Below, piece after piece: positions 4,941-11,738 of a DNA stretch of 11,738 nt (its first letter is position 1; each line of letters begins with the position of its first letter). A model generated the notes under the pieces. It made no database searches and had not been told where the DNA came from. It saw only the letters and a list, made by a program, of their open reading frames with translations. This stretch comes from Desulfuromonadaceae bacterium. Lineage in GTDB: Bacteria; Desulfobacterota; Desulfuromonadia; Desulfuromonadales; Syntrophotaleaceae. A program made the position numbers and the translations under genes. The stretch lies in assembly GCA_021107335.1 (NCBI GenBank), contig JAIOSZ010000313.1, forward strand, positions 1-11,738. The letters are read 5' to 3'.

Positions 4941-7205
4941 TCAAGCCGGCTCCAACCCCGCAAATTTAAGCAGCAGTTTTTTCAAACCGACCGTGCGAAA
5001 ATAGATGCTGACCTTCTGCTTGTCGCCGCTCCCCTCAAGGCGACGAATGGTGCCGACCCCGAACTTGGCGTGCCGAACCTTCTGACCAAGACACGGCCCC
5101 ATTTCTGCATCCGGCACCTGGCGCACCTCTTCTTCGAAGAAGTCGTCGGCATCCATCGGGTCCGAGGTCAATTCCTCAAAGACCGAAGCCAGATTGTGAG
5201 CGGCAGGCTTTGTTGTGCCTGAATCCTCAAAAACCGAAGCCAAATTGTGGCTGGCAGCGTGACGCAAGGTGGGCTGCTCATCATCCTCCAAAAGTCTAGG
5301 CGGGACTTCAGCTAGAAAACGGCTCGGCTGGTTATACTGAAAATCGCCGTAGATGCGCCGACGGCGAGAATGGCTCAGGTAGAGTTTGTCCATGGCCCGC
5401 GTCATGCCGACGTAACACAGCCGCCGCTCCTCCTCGAGTTCATCGCTATTTTCGCCGCTGCGGCTGTGGGGAAACATCCCCTCTTCCATGCCGGTCATGA
5501 ACACCACCGGAAATTCGAGGCCCTTGGCAGCATGCAGGGTCATGAGTGTCACGCGATCATGGCTGCTATCGTAGGAGTCCAGATCGGCAACCAGGGCCAC
5601 CTGCTCAAGAAAGTCTTGCAGAGTGCGATCCGTGGCCTGGTGTTCCTCCATACCGGCCAGCAACTGTTCGAGGTTCTCTAGACGGCCTTTGGCCTCCTGG
5701 CGTTCCCCCTCGGTCATGGCCCCCTGGGACTCCTCCCGTAGGAGCGGCCCATAGCCACTCTCTTCGATGAGTTCGGCGGTCAATTGGGGGAAAGGCAGTT
5801 CCTTCAGTTTAAGCTGAAAATCAGCCATCAGCGCGACGAACTTGCTCACCTTGTTAGCGGCAGCGCCTTTTAGGACACCACGCTGTACTGCCAAGCTGCA
5901 GGCTGGCAAAAAACCTCCCGCCTCTTGCTCCAAGGTGGCGATACGTTCCACTGTTTTGGCACCAATGCCTCGGGCCGGTACGTTGACGATGCGCTTTGCA
6001 GAAAGTGCATCAGCCGGGTTGACCAGAGTGCGCAGATAGGCCAGCACATCCTTAACTTCCATACGCGCAAAGAACTTGACCCCGCCAACCATCACATAGG
6101 GCAGCCGTTCGGAAACCAAAGCCTCCTCCAGAGATCGTGACTGGGCGTTGGTGCGATAAAACACCGCGACATCACGCAGATGACGCCCGGACAGCCTCAG
6201 CTTGGCGACCTCGGCAGCCACAAAGCGCGCCTCGGCCAGGTCATCACTGCAATCCTTAAGGGTAATGGGTTCGCCAGCCGGATTTTCGGTCCACAGGGTT
6301 TTGCCTTTACGGCCGACATTACACGCCACCACTTCACCGGCCGCCTCTAGAATAGTCGACGTCGAGCGGTAGCTCTGTTCCAAGCGAATCACGCGGCTGC
6401 CGGCAAAGTCCCGTTCGAAATTGAGGATATTCGTGATCTCAGCGCCGCGCCAGGCGTAAATGGACTGATCGTCATCGCCTACCACGCACAGGTTGCCGTG
6501 GCCTGCGGCCAGCATCTTGACCAATCGGTACTGCACCTGGTTGGTGTCCTGAAACTCATCGACCAGCAAGTGATGAAAGCGCTCGGCATAACGGGCCAGC
6601 ACCGCCGGATGTTCCTCGAACAGACGCAGGGTGCACAGTAACAAATCGCCAAAATCGAGAGCGTTGGCCCGCTTCAGGCGTCGCTGGTAGAGTTCGTAGA
6701 CTCGGGCGGTAAGTTCCCCGTAATAATCGCTGCGATCGAGCTCGTCGGGCAACAGAGCACTATTTTTGGCGCTATCGATGGCCGACGCCGCTGAACGGGC
6801 CTTAAGGGTCTTCTCAGGAATATTGAGTTCTTTGAGGCAGTCCCGCAGCAACCGCTGCTGATCCTGATCATCGTAGATGGTGAAATCGCTGGTGTAGCCG
6901 AGGGCTTCAATGTCTCTCCGTAAAATCCGTACGCAGGCCGCGTGAAAGGTGCTCACCCAAGGCAACTCGCTCGAACCGAGCAGCCTTTCGAGCCGTTCGC
7001 GCATCTCGGCGGCCGCCTTATTGGTGAAGGTCACGGCCAGAATCTGCCAGGGCGCGACACCGCCTTCACGAATCAAATGGGCCACCCGGTGGGTCAGGGT
7101 GCGGGTTTTGCCCGAACCGGCTCCGGCCAAGATTAACAGCGGACCGTCCTGGTGAAGCACCGCCTGCTGCTGCATTTCATTGAGGGATATGAGCAAATCA
7201 TTCAT
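4941..7205 (-). CDS. uvrD: ATP-dependent DNA helicase UvrD/PcrA, superfamily 1
   Basis: A 754-residue 3'-5' DNA helicase of the UvrD/PcrA/Rep type, acting in nucleotide excision and mismatch repair and in clearing proteins from DNA. All SF1A motifs are present: Q motif (LNEMQQQAV, 8-16), Walker A AGAGSGKT (27-34), motif Ia TFTNKAAAEM (59-68), Walker B VDEFQD (215-220), motif III GDDDQSIYAWRG (243-254), motif IV SYRST (278-282), motif V LMTLHAAKGLEF (554-565) and motif VI VGMTRAMDKL (599-608). The end (about 705-754, GQKVRHAKFGVGTI) fits the PcrA/UvrD C-terminal Tudor-like domain that contacts RNA polymerase. The linker before it contains HNLASVFE twice (653-660 and 670-677). The ATG overlaps the clc stop by 8 nt and has GGAAGAGG about 7 nt upstream, inside clc. 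pcrA would be an equally fair name. Confidence 0.95.
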   Translation of the reverse strand: MNDLLISLNEMQQQAVLHQDGPLLILAGAGSGKTRTLTHRVAHLIREGGVAPWQILAVTFTNKAAAEMRERLERLLGSSELPWVSTFHAACVRILRRDIEALGYTSDFTIYDDQDQQRLLRDCLKELNIPEKTLKARSAASAIDSAKNSALLPDELDRSDYYGELTARVYELYQRRLKRANALDFGDLLLCTLRLFEEHPAVLARYAERFHHLLVDEFQDTNQVQYRLVKMLAAGHGNLCVVGDDDQSIYAWRGAEITNILNFERDFAGSRVIRLEQSYRSTSTILEAAGEVVACNVGRKGKTLWTENPAGEPITLKDCSDDLAEARFVAAEVAKLRLSGRHLRDVAVFYRTNAQSRSLEEALVSERLPYVMVGGVKFFARMEVKDVLAYLRTLVNPADALSAKRIVNVPARGIGAKTVERIATLEQEAGGFLPACSLAVQRGVLKGAAANKVSKFVALMADFQLKLKELPFPQLTAELIEESGYGPLLREESQGAMTEGERQEAKGRLENLEQLLAGMEEHQATDRTLQDFLEQVALVADLDSYDSSHDRVTLMTLHAAKGLEFPVVFMTGMEEGMFPHSRSGENSDELEEERRLCYVGMTRAMDKLYLSHSRRRRIYGDFQYNQPSRFLAEVPPRLLEDDEQPTLRHAASHNLASVFEDSGTTKPAAHNLASVFEELTSDPMDADDFFEEEVRQVPDAEMGPCLGQKVRHAKFGVGTIRRLEGSGDKQKVSIYFRTVGLKKLLLKFAGLEPA
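5175..5249 (-). repeat. 51-bp tandem duplication inside uvrD
   Basis: The 24-bp segments 5175-5198 and 5226-5249 are identical at 22 of 24 positions and lie 51 bp apart in frame, both encoding HNLASVFE. Similarity extends a few bases on either side. It lies in the linker between the helicase core and the C-terminal domain. Confidence 0.85.
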
Positions 7206-9009
7206 CGCCGACCTCTTCCAGCTGACGAACCATCAAGGCCCGGTTGTAGGCTGACACCATATCCCGACGAGAGACGATGCCGAGTAGCTTATTGCCGTTA
7301 TTGCGATCCACCACCGGCAGTTGTTCGATATTTCGATAGCCGATCTTGCGCATAGCACTGTCGAGGTTTTCGTCCTGATTAACGGTGATTACATCGAGGG
7401 TCGCCAATTCCTTAACCACCACCAGATCAAGCAGATCATGTTCGAAGACCACACCCATAAAATCCTGCACCGAGATGATGCCTGTCAGCTGACCGTTACG
7501 GTTGATCAGAGGGAAGTTGGTGTGTCGGGTACTGGCCATGAACTGGTTGAACTGTCGCAGGGTCATGTTCTCAGGAATCGATTCGGGATCGCGGGTCATA
7601 ACCTCACCCACCTGCAGCGACTTCATGATATTTCGCTCTTTTCCCGCCTCAAGGTCGATGCCAGCCCGGGACAGCTCTACCGTATCCAGACTATCCTTTT
7701 TGAAATGGCGACTGATGGCGGTGCCGATCACGCAGGAGAGCATGATGGGGATAATGATATCGTAAGAGCCGGTCATCTCGAAGAGCAGAAAGATAGCGGT
7801 CATCGGTGCGTGGGTAGCGGCCGCCAGAAATGCTCCCATGCCGACCAGGGCATAGGTTCCGGGTAAAGTAACCACACTGGGAAACAAACTCTGCAATAGT
7901 TTACCGAAGGCCCCGCCGGTCACCGCACCGATATACATAGACGGAGCGAAGAGCCCGCCGGGAAGTCCCGAACCGAGGGTTAGCGAAGTTGCCAGGGCCT
8001 TAACCAGGACCAACGCCGCCAGCATCCAGAAGATGCCCTCGCCGCGCAGTACCGTCTCCATGAATTCATAGCCATTGCCGAAGATCTGCGGAAAAACAAT
8101 GCCGATGACGCCAACCAGAGCGCCGCCGAGGATCGGCTTGGCCAAAGGATGCAGCTTCAGGGCGGAAAAACGATCCTTGATTCGATAGTGAAAATCGATG
8201 AAAGCCACCGCCAGCACCCCAACCAGCATACCGAGCACCACATAAAAGATCAGCTCCCAGGGATGGGCCACCGAATAGGACGGCGCCTGCAGCGCCGGCA
8301 CATCGCCAAGCAAGGCCCGGGAAACCACGGTAGCGATACCGCTACTGATAACGATAGCGGTAAAGCTGCTCAGTTCAAAAGCGGCCAGCAGAACGATTTC
8401 GTGGGCAAAGAAGACCCCGGCGATGGGCGCATTAAAGGTGGCGGCAATGCCGCCGGCCACACCGCAGGCGACCAGCACCTTGAGCCGCTCGCCGCTCATC
8501 TTGAACATCTGCCCGGCCTGACTGCCAATGGCGCCACCGATCTGGGCAATGGGTCCCTCTTGACCTGCTGAGCCCCCAGTGCCGAGAGTGATGGCGCTGG
8601 CCAGGCCGCGGGTCAGTATGGTGCGACCAGGGAAGTTGGCGCCGCGCAGATTGGCGCGCTCGAGAAAATCAGGGAAGCCGAACTTGAGGTCTTTGGCGAA
8701 AAAGATGCCGAAAGGGATCATCAACAAGCCACCAACAACGGGGAACAGCAGCGACCAGAAACGGGCCGCGCTCCACTCATCAAAGGAGATGGCGAAAAAG
8801 ACCTTGCCCTGCTCAATGACCGCCCAATGGATCAGCTCGATGGTCTGGCGGAAAACGTAGTTTCCGAGTCCAGCCAGGATGCCGATAGCCAGAGCCAACA
8901 TGACCATGAAGGTGTTTTCGGTAATGCCGAGGCGGCTGAGGAGGGCGGGACTACGATGACGCAGCCACGTCAGGGCTCCCATGGCGGAAGCTTGGTGTGA
9001 TTTTTTCAT
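7198..9009 (-). CDS. ClC-family chloride channel/transporter with two C-terminal CBS domains
   Basis: An inner-membrane ClC anion channel or H+/anion antiporter of 603 residues from the ATG at 9009. About 10-12 hydrophobic helices (residues 30-435) precede a cytoplasmic CBS pair (about 465-595), which in this family can bind adenine nucleotides. The gating glutamate is present in GQEGP (E151) and the third motif is GSGLPGGLFAP (346-356). Oddities: the GSGIP/GHGVP position reads KFGFP (109-113), the proton-glutamate position after E204 is Ile205, and the usual SIYT tyrosine position reads SLDT (Asp442). A fluoride-type CLC is not clearly indicated, because those usually alter the GREGP proline. 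The frame stays open to a TTG at 9081 (627 residues), but that extension does not look like ClC sequence. No candidate start has a good Shine-Dalgarno site, so the start is uncertain. It is coupled to uvrD by an 8-nt overlap. Confidence 0.9.
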   Translation of the reverse strand: MKKSHQASAMGALTWLRHRSPALLSRLGITENTFMVMLALAIGILAGLGNYVFRQTIELIHWAVIEQGKVFFAISFDEWSAARFWSLLFPVVGGLLMIPFGIFFAKDLKFGFPDFLERANLRGANFPGRTILTRGLASAITLGTGGSAGQEGPIAQIGGAIGSQAGQMFKMSGERLKVLVACGVAGGIAATFNAPIAGVFFAHEIVLLAAFELSSFTAIVISSGIATVVSRALLGDVPALQAPSYSVAHPWELIFYVVLGMLVGVLAVAFIDFHYRIKDRFSALKLHPLAKPILGGALVGVIGIVFPQIFGNGYEFMETVLRGEGIFWMLAALVLVKALATSLTLGSGLPGGLFAPSMYIGAVTGGAFGKLLQSLFPSVVTLPGTYALVGMGAFLAAATHAPMTAIFLLFEMTGSYDIIIPIMLSCVIGTAISRHFKKDSLDTVELSRAGIDLEAGKERNIMKSLQVGEVMTRDPESIPENMTLRQFNQFMASTRHTNFPLINRNGQLTGIISVQDFMGVVFEHDLLDLVVVKELATLDVITVNQDENLDSAMRKIGYRNIEQLPVVDRNNGNKLLGIVSRRDMVSAYNRALMVRQLEEVGDE

Positions 9010-9048
9010 GGAGGGGCAGTCTTTCACTTGCTGAAGGGGAACAAAGAC

Positions 9049-9064
9049 GCCGGCAAACGCCGGC
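9049..9064 (-). promoter_or_regulatory. GCCGGC hairpin upstream of clc
   Basis: GCCGGC (9049-9054), AAAC, GCCGGC (9059-9064). Because GCCGGC is its own reverse complement this is both a direct repeat and a 6-bp hairpin with a 4-nt loop, 40 bp upstream of the ATG. It would lie in the clc leader if transcription starts near the A+T-rich TATATAAAAT (9080-9089). Confidence 0.4.
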
Positions 9065-9079
9065 AGATGAAACAATTTC

Positions 9080-9091
9080 AAATTTTATATA
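9080..9091 (-). promoter_or_regulatory. possible -10 region for clc
   Basis: The minus strand reads CCTATATAAAAT here, giving TATATA or TATAAA as a -10 candidate. I see no convincing -35 at normal spacing. It lies between the ACT gene and clc, the only place where this pair could have its own promoter. Confidence 0.3.
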
Positions 9092-9117
9092 GGACCAACC
9101 GGCAACAGCACAGAAAT

Positions 9118-9129
9118 GCTTCCGGAAGC
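9118..9129. promoter_or_regulatory. 12-bp perfect palindrome between the ACT gene and clc
   Basis: GCTTCCGGAAGC is a perfect palindrome, 18 bp past the stop of the ACT gene and close to where the -35 of a clc promoter would be. It could be an operator-type site or part of a weak terminator; no T-tract supports the latter. Confidence 0.35.
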
Positions 9130-9146
9130 GGTCACCAGAGCTTCAA

Positions 9147-9581
9147 TCAGATTCGGTAGACCTGTTCGGTGCTCAAGGTTTCCACCCCGGCCTCACTGAA
9201 AATCTGCTGAACTGATTCGGCATCTTCGACATCAATGACCAGTATAGCACTACGCTGGTCGCCGAGTACCGTGCCATAAGCGTTCTGCACATTAAGGCCG
9301 GCCTTGGCCAACAGCAGCAGCATATCGTGCAGGGTTCCTGGTGCGTCGGTCATCTTCACCACCACGATCTCTCGCAGTGCCGCCGGATGCCCTGCGGCCG
9401 TTAAAACTTGGCAGGCCCTTTCCGGTTGGTCGGCTAACAGATTGAGAATTCCCCAGCCAGCGGTACTGGTCGATAGGGTCATGGCGCGGATGTTGAGCTG
9501 TTGCTCTTTGAGAACTGCGGTAATCTTCTCTAGCCGGCCCGGCTTATTTTCCAGAAACACCGATACCTGATGGGCGATCAT
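9147..9581 (-). CDS. tandem ACT-domain protein (putative amino-acid-binding regulator)
   Basis: A 144-residue cytoplasmic protein made of two ACT domains, about residues 1-68 and 70-144. Each begins with a beta strand and an ACT-type turn: NKPGRL (12-17) and DAPGTL (79-84), the place where ACT domains bind small ligands, usually amino acids. There is no catalytic or DNA-binding domain. Stand-alone double-ACT proteins of this kind are commonly encoded beside phenylacetate-CoA ligase and indolepyruvate ferredoxin oxidoreductase genes, so sensing of aromatic amino acids or aryl acids is a reasonable inference. The ATG overlaps the upstream ligase stop by 4 nt (ATGA) and AGGAG lies about 6 nt before it, so the two are translated together. 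A regulator of the ligase is the simplest reading; no direct evidence is available. Confidence 0.88.
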   Translation of the reverse strand: MIAHQVSVFLENKPGRLEKITAVLKEQQLNIRAMTLSTSTAGWGILNLLADQPERACQVLTAAGHPAALREIVVVKMTDAPGTLHDMLLLLAKAGLNVQNAYGTVLGDQRSAILVIDVEDAESVQQIFSEAGVETLSTEQVYRI

Positions 9582-10888
9582 ACAGACTCCTGTGGCTTGC
9601 GCAGATCCTGAACCCGTACTGCCTTGCCCTCACTCTTGGGCAGACTGCCCGGCTCTACCAGGCAAATGGCAGGGGTTACGAGAATTTCGTCGCGAACTTC
9701 ATGGCTGATCTTGCGGGAAAGATTCTCCAACGCCTCCATGTTGCCGGTGAACCATTCTTTCTGCACCTCAACTTGAATCTGCATCTCATCGTTGCCGTTG
9801 CGGTTCTCTACAACAATCAAATAATCGCTGCCAACCTCGGCAAAACGCATCAGAACCTTTTCAATCTGCATGGGGAAGATGTTGCAACCCTTGAGGATGA
9901 GCATATCGTCGCTGCGCCCGGTGATGCGGTCAAGACGGCGATGAGTACGGCCACAGGGACAGGGTTCAGGCAGAATGCGGGTCAGGTCGCGGGTTCGATA
10001 GCGCAGTAAGGGCATGGCTTGGCGGTCGAGGGTAGTCAGCACCAGTTCACCAAATTCACCATCGGGAAGCGGCTCGAGGGTTTCCTGATCGATGATTTCG
10101 ACCACGAAACAATCCTCCCAGATATGCAGACCGTTCTGCTGCTGACACTCAAAGGCTACCCCCGGACCGTTCATCTCCGACAGACCGTAAGAATTGTAGG
10201 CGCTGACGCCGAACAGTTCCTCGATGCGGCGGCGCTGCCCCTCACTATGAGGCTCGGCTCCGATAACAAATAGACGCAGGTCGGTATCCCGGCGAGGATC
10301 GATACCGAGTTCCGTAAAGACACTGTGCAGACGCAGCAAATAACTGGGAATGGTGTGGACCGCGGTGGTAGCAAAATCCTGCATCAACTTAATCTGTCGG
10401 CGGCTATTGCCGGCGGCCGCGGGAATAACCAATGCACCGAGATGCTCGGCACCGTATTGAAAACCCAGACCGCCAGTAAATAAGCCGTAACCGCAGATAT
10501 TCTGAAACACATCCGTCGGCCGCACGCCGGCACAATAGAGGGAACGAGCCACCAGATTGGCCCAAGAAGCCAAGTCATGCTGGTTGTGAAAAATTACTGT
10601 CGGATTGCCGGTTGTGCCACTCGAACAGTGCAAGCGCACCGGACCATCTTTGGGATCGGCCAGAAAACCGTAGGGGAAGTGGCTGCGCAGATCGTCCTTG
10701 GTGGTAAATGGCAGGCTACGAATATCGTCAATGTGCCGCAATTGCTCGACCGCAACACCACCGGAAGCGAACTGCTGCCGGTAAAAGGGCGAGCGACCGG
10801 CACACTCGATGGTCTTATGCAGACGTTCGAGCTGCAGCTGCTGCAAACGCGCCAGCGGAAGCTGTTCAATCTCCGGTTCCCAGTACAT
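9578..10888 (-). CDS. paaK: phenylacetate-CoA ligase family (AMP-forming acyl-CoA ligase)
   Basis: A cytoplasmic ANL-superfamily enzyme of 436 residues that activates an aryl acid, classically phenylacetate, with ATP and CoA to give the CoA thioester, AMP and PPi. Visible motifs: P-loop SSGTTGNPT (89-97), YGLSEMNGPG (234-243), YRTRDLTR (297-304), a CPCG pair (310-313), hinge-region GRSDDMLILKG (324-334) and the C-terminal lysine in SEGKA (K422) expected to act in adenylation. Length is normal for PaaK. I chose the ATG at 10888 because AAGGA lies about 10 nt upstream; the ATG at 10897 is only 1-2 nt from it. The following gene encodes an ACT protein with 4-nt overlap. In anaerobes such pairs work with indolepyruvate oxidoreductase in aromatic amino acid metabolism. 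Substrate is not proven. Confidence 0.9.
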   Translation of the reverse strand: MYWEPEIEQLPLARLQQLQLERLHKTIECAGRSPFYRQQFASGGVAVEQLRHIDDIRSLPFTTKDDLRSHFPYGFLADPKDGPVRLHCSSGTTGNPTVIFHNQHDLASWANLVARSLYCAGVRPTDVFQNICGYGLFTGGLGFQYGAEHLGALVIPAAAGNSRRQIKLMQDFATTAVHTIPSYLLRLHSVFTELGIDPRRDTDLRLFVIGAEPHSEGQRRRIEELFGVSAYNSYGLSEMNGPGVAFECQQQNGLHIWEDCFVVEIIDQETLEPLPDGEFGELVLTTLDRQAMPLLRYRTRDLTRILPEPCPCGRTHRRLDRITGRSDDMLILKGCNIFPMQIEKVLMRFAEVGSDYLIVVENRNGNDEMQIQVEVQKEWFTGNMEALENLSRKISHEVRDEILVTPAICLVEPGSLPKSEGKAVRVQDLRKPQESV

Positions 10889-11185
10889 GTGTGTCATATC
10901 CTTCTCAACAAAATCATCGGGCCAGAACTTGCCCGGTCATAGCATCTTGAGCACCGCCCACCTTTCAGTCGCGATCAAAAGCAGGACAACGCTGCAGAAC
11001 ATAGCAGATTTAAAGATGGAATGGTAGCAAAGGAGAGCAAGATAAGGCCGAAAACCAACACAGTGAGGACGCCTCCTCCTGACGGACCGGCACTGCGACC
11101 AAAGCATCACAGCCAGCTCGTTGTATGTGGGGCGGCGCCATGAGCCGAAGGGAGCAATCTATGTTATTCCTGTTGAAGCCCCCGG
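10889..11185. other. intergenic region between pgm and the paaK-like gene
   Basis: About 297 bp without a credible gene. I see a small hairpin close to the ligase start (CGGGC 10918-10922 with GCCCG 10931-10935) and GAGGA/TCCTC (11065-11078), which sits inside a CAGTG/CACTG pair (11061-11095). No clear pgm terminator with a T-tract and no convincing promoter for the ligase were found. The open frame of 105 codons here lacks any recognisable motif. Confidence 0.5.
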
Positions 11186-11738
11186 CTAAACTCCTGCAGC
11201 TTTGAACGCCTCGCTGACGATCGCTTTGGCCTGAGCCTGAATCTGCTTTAGGTGCTCCTCGCCCTTGAAGGACTCGGCATAAATTTTGTAAATATCCTCG
11301 GTACCCGAAGGGCGGGCAGCGAACCAACCATTTTCGGTGGTGACTTTAAGGCCGCCGATTCCGGCGCCGTTACCGGGGGCGTTGGTCAGTTTGGCGGTGA
11401 TCGGTTCTCCGGCCAAGGACTCGGCGCTGATCTGCTCGGGTGAAAGTTTGCCGAGCACAGCCTTCTGTGCGGGGGTCGCTTCGGCGTCGATCCGGGCGTA
11501 GATAGGAGCGCCGAATTTTGCTACCAAATCCTGGTAGTGCTGGGCCGGATCACGACCGGTTACGGCGGTGATCTCGGCCGCCAGCAGGGAAAGGATGAAT
11601 CCATCCTTGTCGGTAGACCAGACACTGCCGTCTTTGCGCAGAAAGGAGGCGCCGGCGCTTTCTTCTCCGCCGAAGCCGTAAGAGCCGTCCGCCAGACCGT
11701 CGACGAACCATTTGAATCCGACCGGGACCTCCGAAAGG
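11186..11738 (-). CDS. pgm: phosphoglucomutase, alpha-D-glucose-phosphate-specific (3' part; start outside the window)
   Basis: The C-terminal 183 residues of an E. coli-type Pgm, which interconverts glucose 1-phosphate and glucose 6-phosphate in the cytoplasm and supplies precursors for glycogen and envelope polysaccharides. The frame is open from the right edge (first full codon at 11737) to TAG at 11186. Visible residues 4-29 carry [12 protein letters not shown] and GFGGEESAG, and STDKDG lies near 45-50. The phosphate-binding RPSGTED loop is at about 143-149. These match the family closely. Full-length proteins have about 546 residues, so roughly the first 360 lie beyond the window; the catalytic serine is in the missing part. 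No frameshift is seen. Confidence 0.95.
   Translation of the reverse strand, partial: LSEVPVGFKWFVDGLADGSYGFGGEESAGASFLRKDGSVWSTDKDGFILSLLAAEITAVTGRDPAQHYQDLVAKFGAPIYARIDAEATPAQKAVLGKLSPEQISAESLAGEPITAKLTNAPGNGAGIGGLKVTTENGWFAARPSGTEDIYKIYAESFKGEEHLKQIQAQAKAIVSEAFKAAGV

Noticed and set aside
9010..9081. TTG at 9081 as the clc start, giving 627 residues
   Set aside because: The extra 24 residues do not resemble a ClC N-terminus, there is no ribosome-binding site, and the segment overlaps the probable promoter and leader hairpin. It stays an alternative.
11010..11327. A 105-codon minus-strand frame overlapping the pgm 3' end
   Set aside because: It runs in another frame over conserved pgm coding sequence and has no motif or ribosome-binding site.

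Overview
All seven protein-coding genes in this window lie on the minus strand, so the biological order runs from the right edge to the left. Gene content and protein style suggest an anaerobic Gram-negative bacterium, most plausibly Desulfuromonadota (Geobacter/Pelobacter/Desulfuromonas-like). The pointers are a phenylacetate-CoA-ligase-type enzyme paired with a tandem ACT protein, a CBS-fused ClC, an E. coli-like EttA and Pgm, and an exported DUF4139 protein. This is inferred from recognised families; no search was run.

Right part (about 9.1-11.7 kb): the 3' third of a phosphoglucomutase gene (pgm) enters from the right edge. A gap of nearly 300 bp follows, then a tight two-gene unit: a phenylacetate-CoA ligase family enzyme and a double-ACT-domain protein with ATGA overlap. 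This pair usually accompanies indolepyruvate:ferredoxin oxidoreductase genes, which are not here.

Middle (about 3.3-9.1 kb): a ClC-type anion transporter with two C-terminal CBS domains overlaps by 8 nt the start of a UvrD/PcrA helicase gene, so the two are probably translationally coupled. The ClC lacks the usual anion-coordinating residues in two filter motifs. The helicase has a recent 51-bp tandem duplication in its C-terminal linker. After a clear promoter comes a secreted DUF4139 protein, ended by a strong bidirectional terminator.

Left part (1-3.3 kb): an 870-bp non-coding region separates the DUF4139 gene from ettA (ABC-F translation factor). It contains the most unusual structure of the window. 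One part is a roughly 450-bp imperfect palindrome whose two arms carry the same ordered set of hairpins around a common axis near position 3001. The other is a shorter, internally deleted relative of it about 200 bp away. ettA ends at a 20-bp perfect hairpin terminator. Last is a small YkgJ-type cysteine-cluster protein, and a candidate promoter points out of the left edge.

Apart from the paaK-ACT and clc-uvrD pairs, the genes look like ordinary chromosomal housekeeping and accessory genes with no shared pathway. No tRNA, rRNA, CRISPR array, insertion sequence with transposase, or phage gene was seen.
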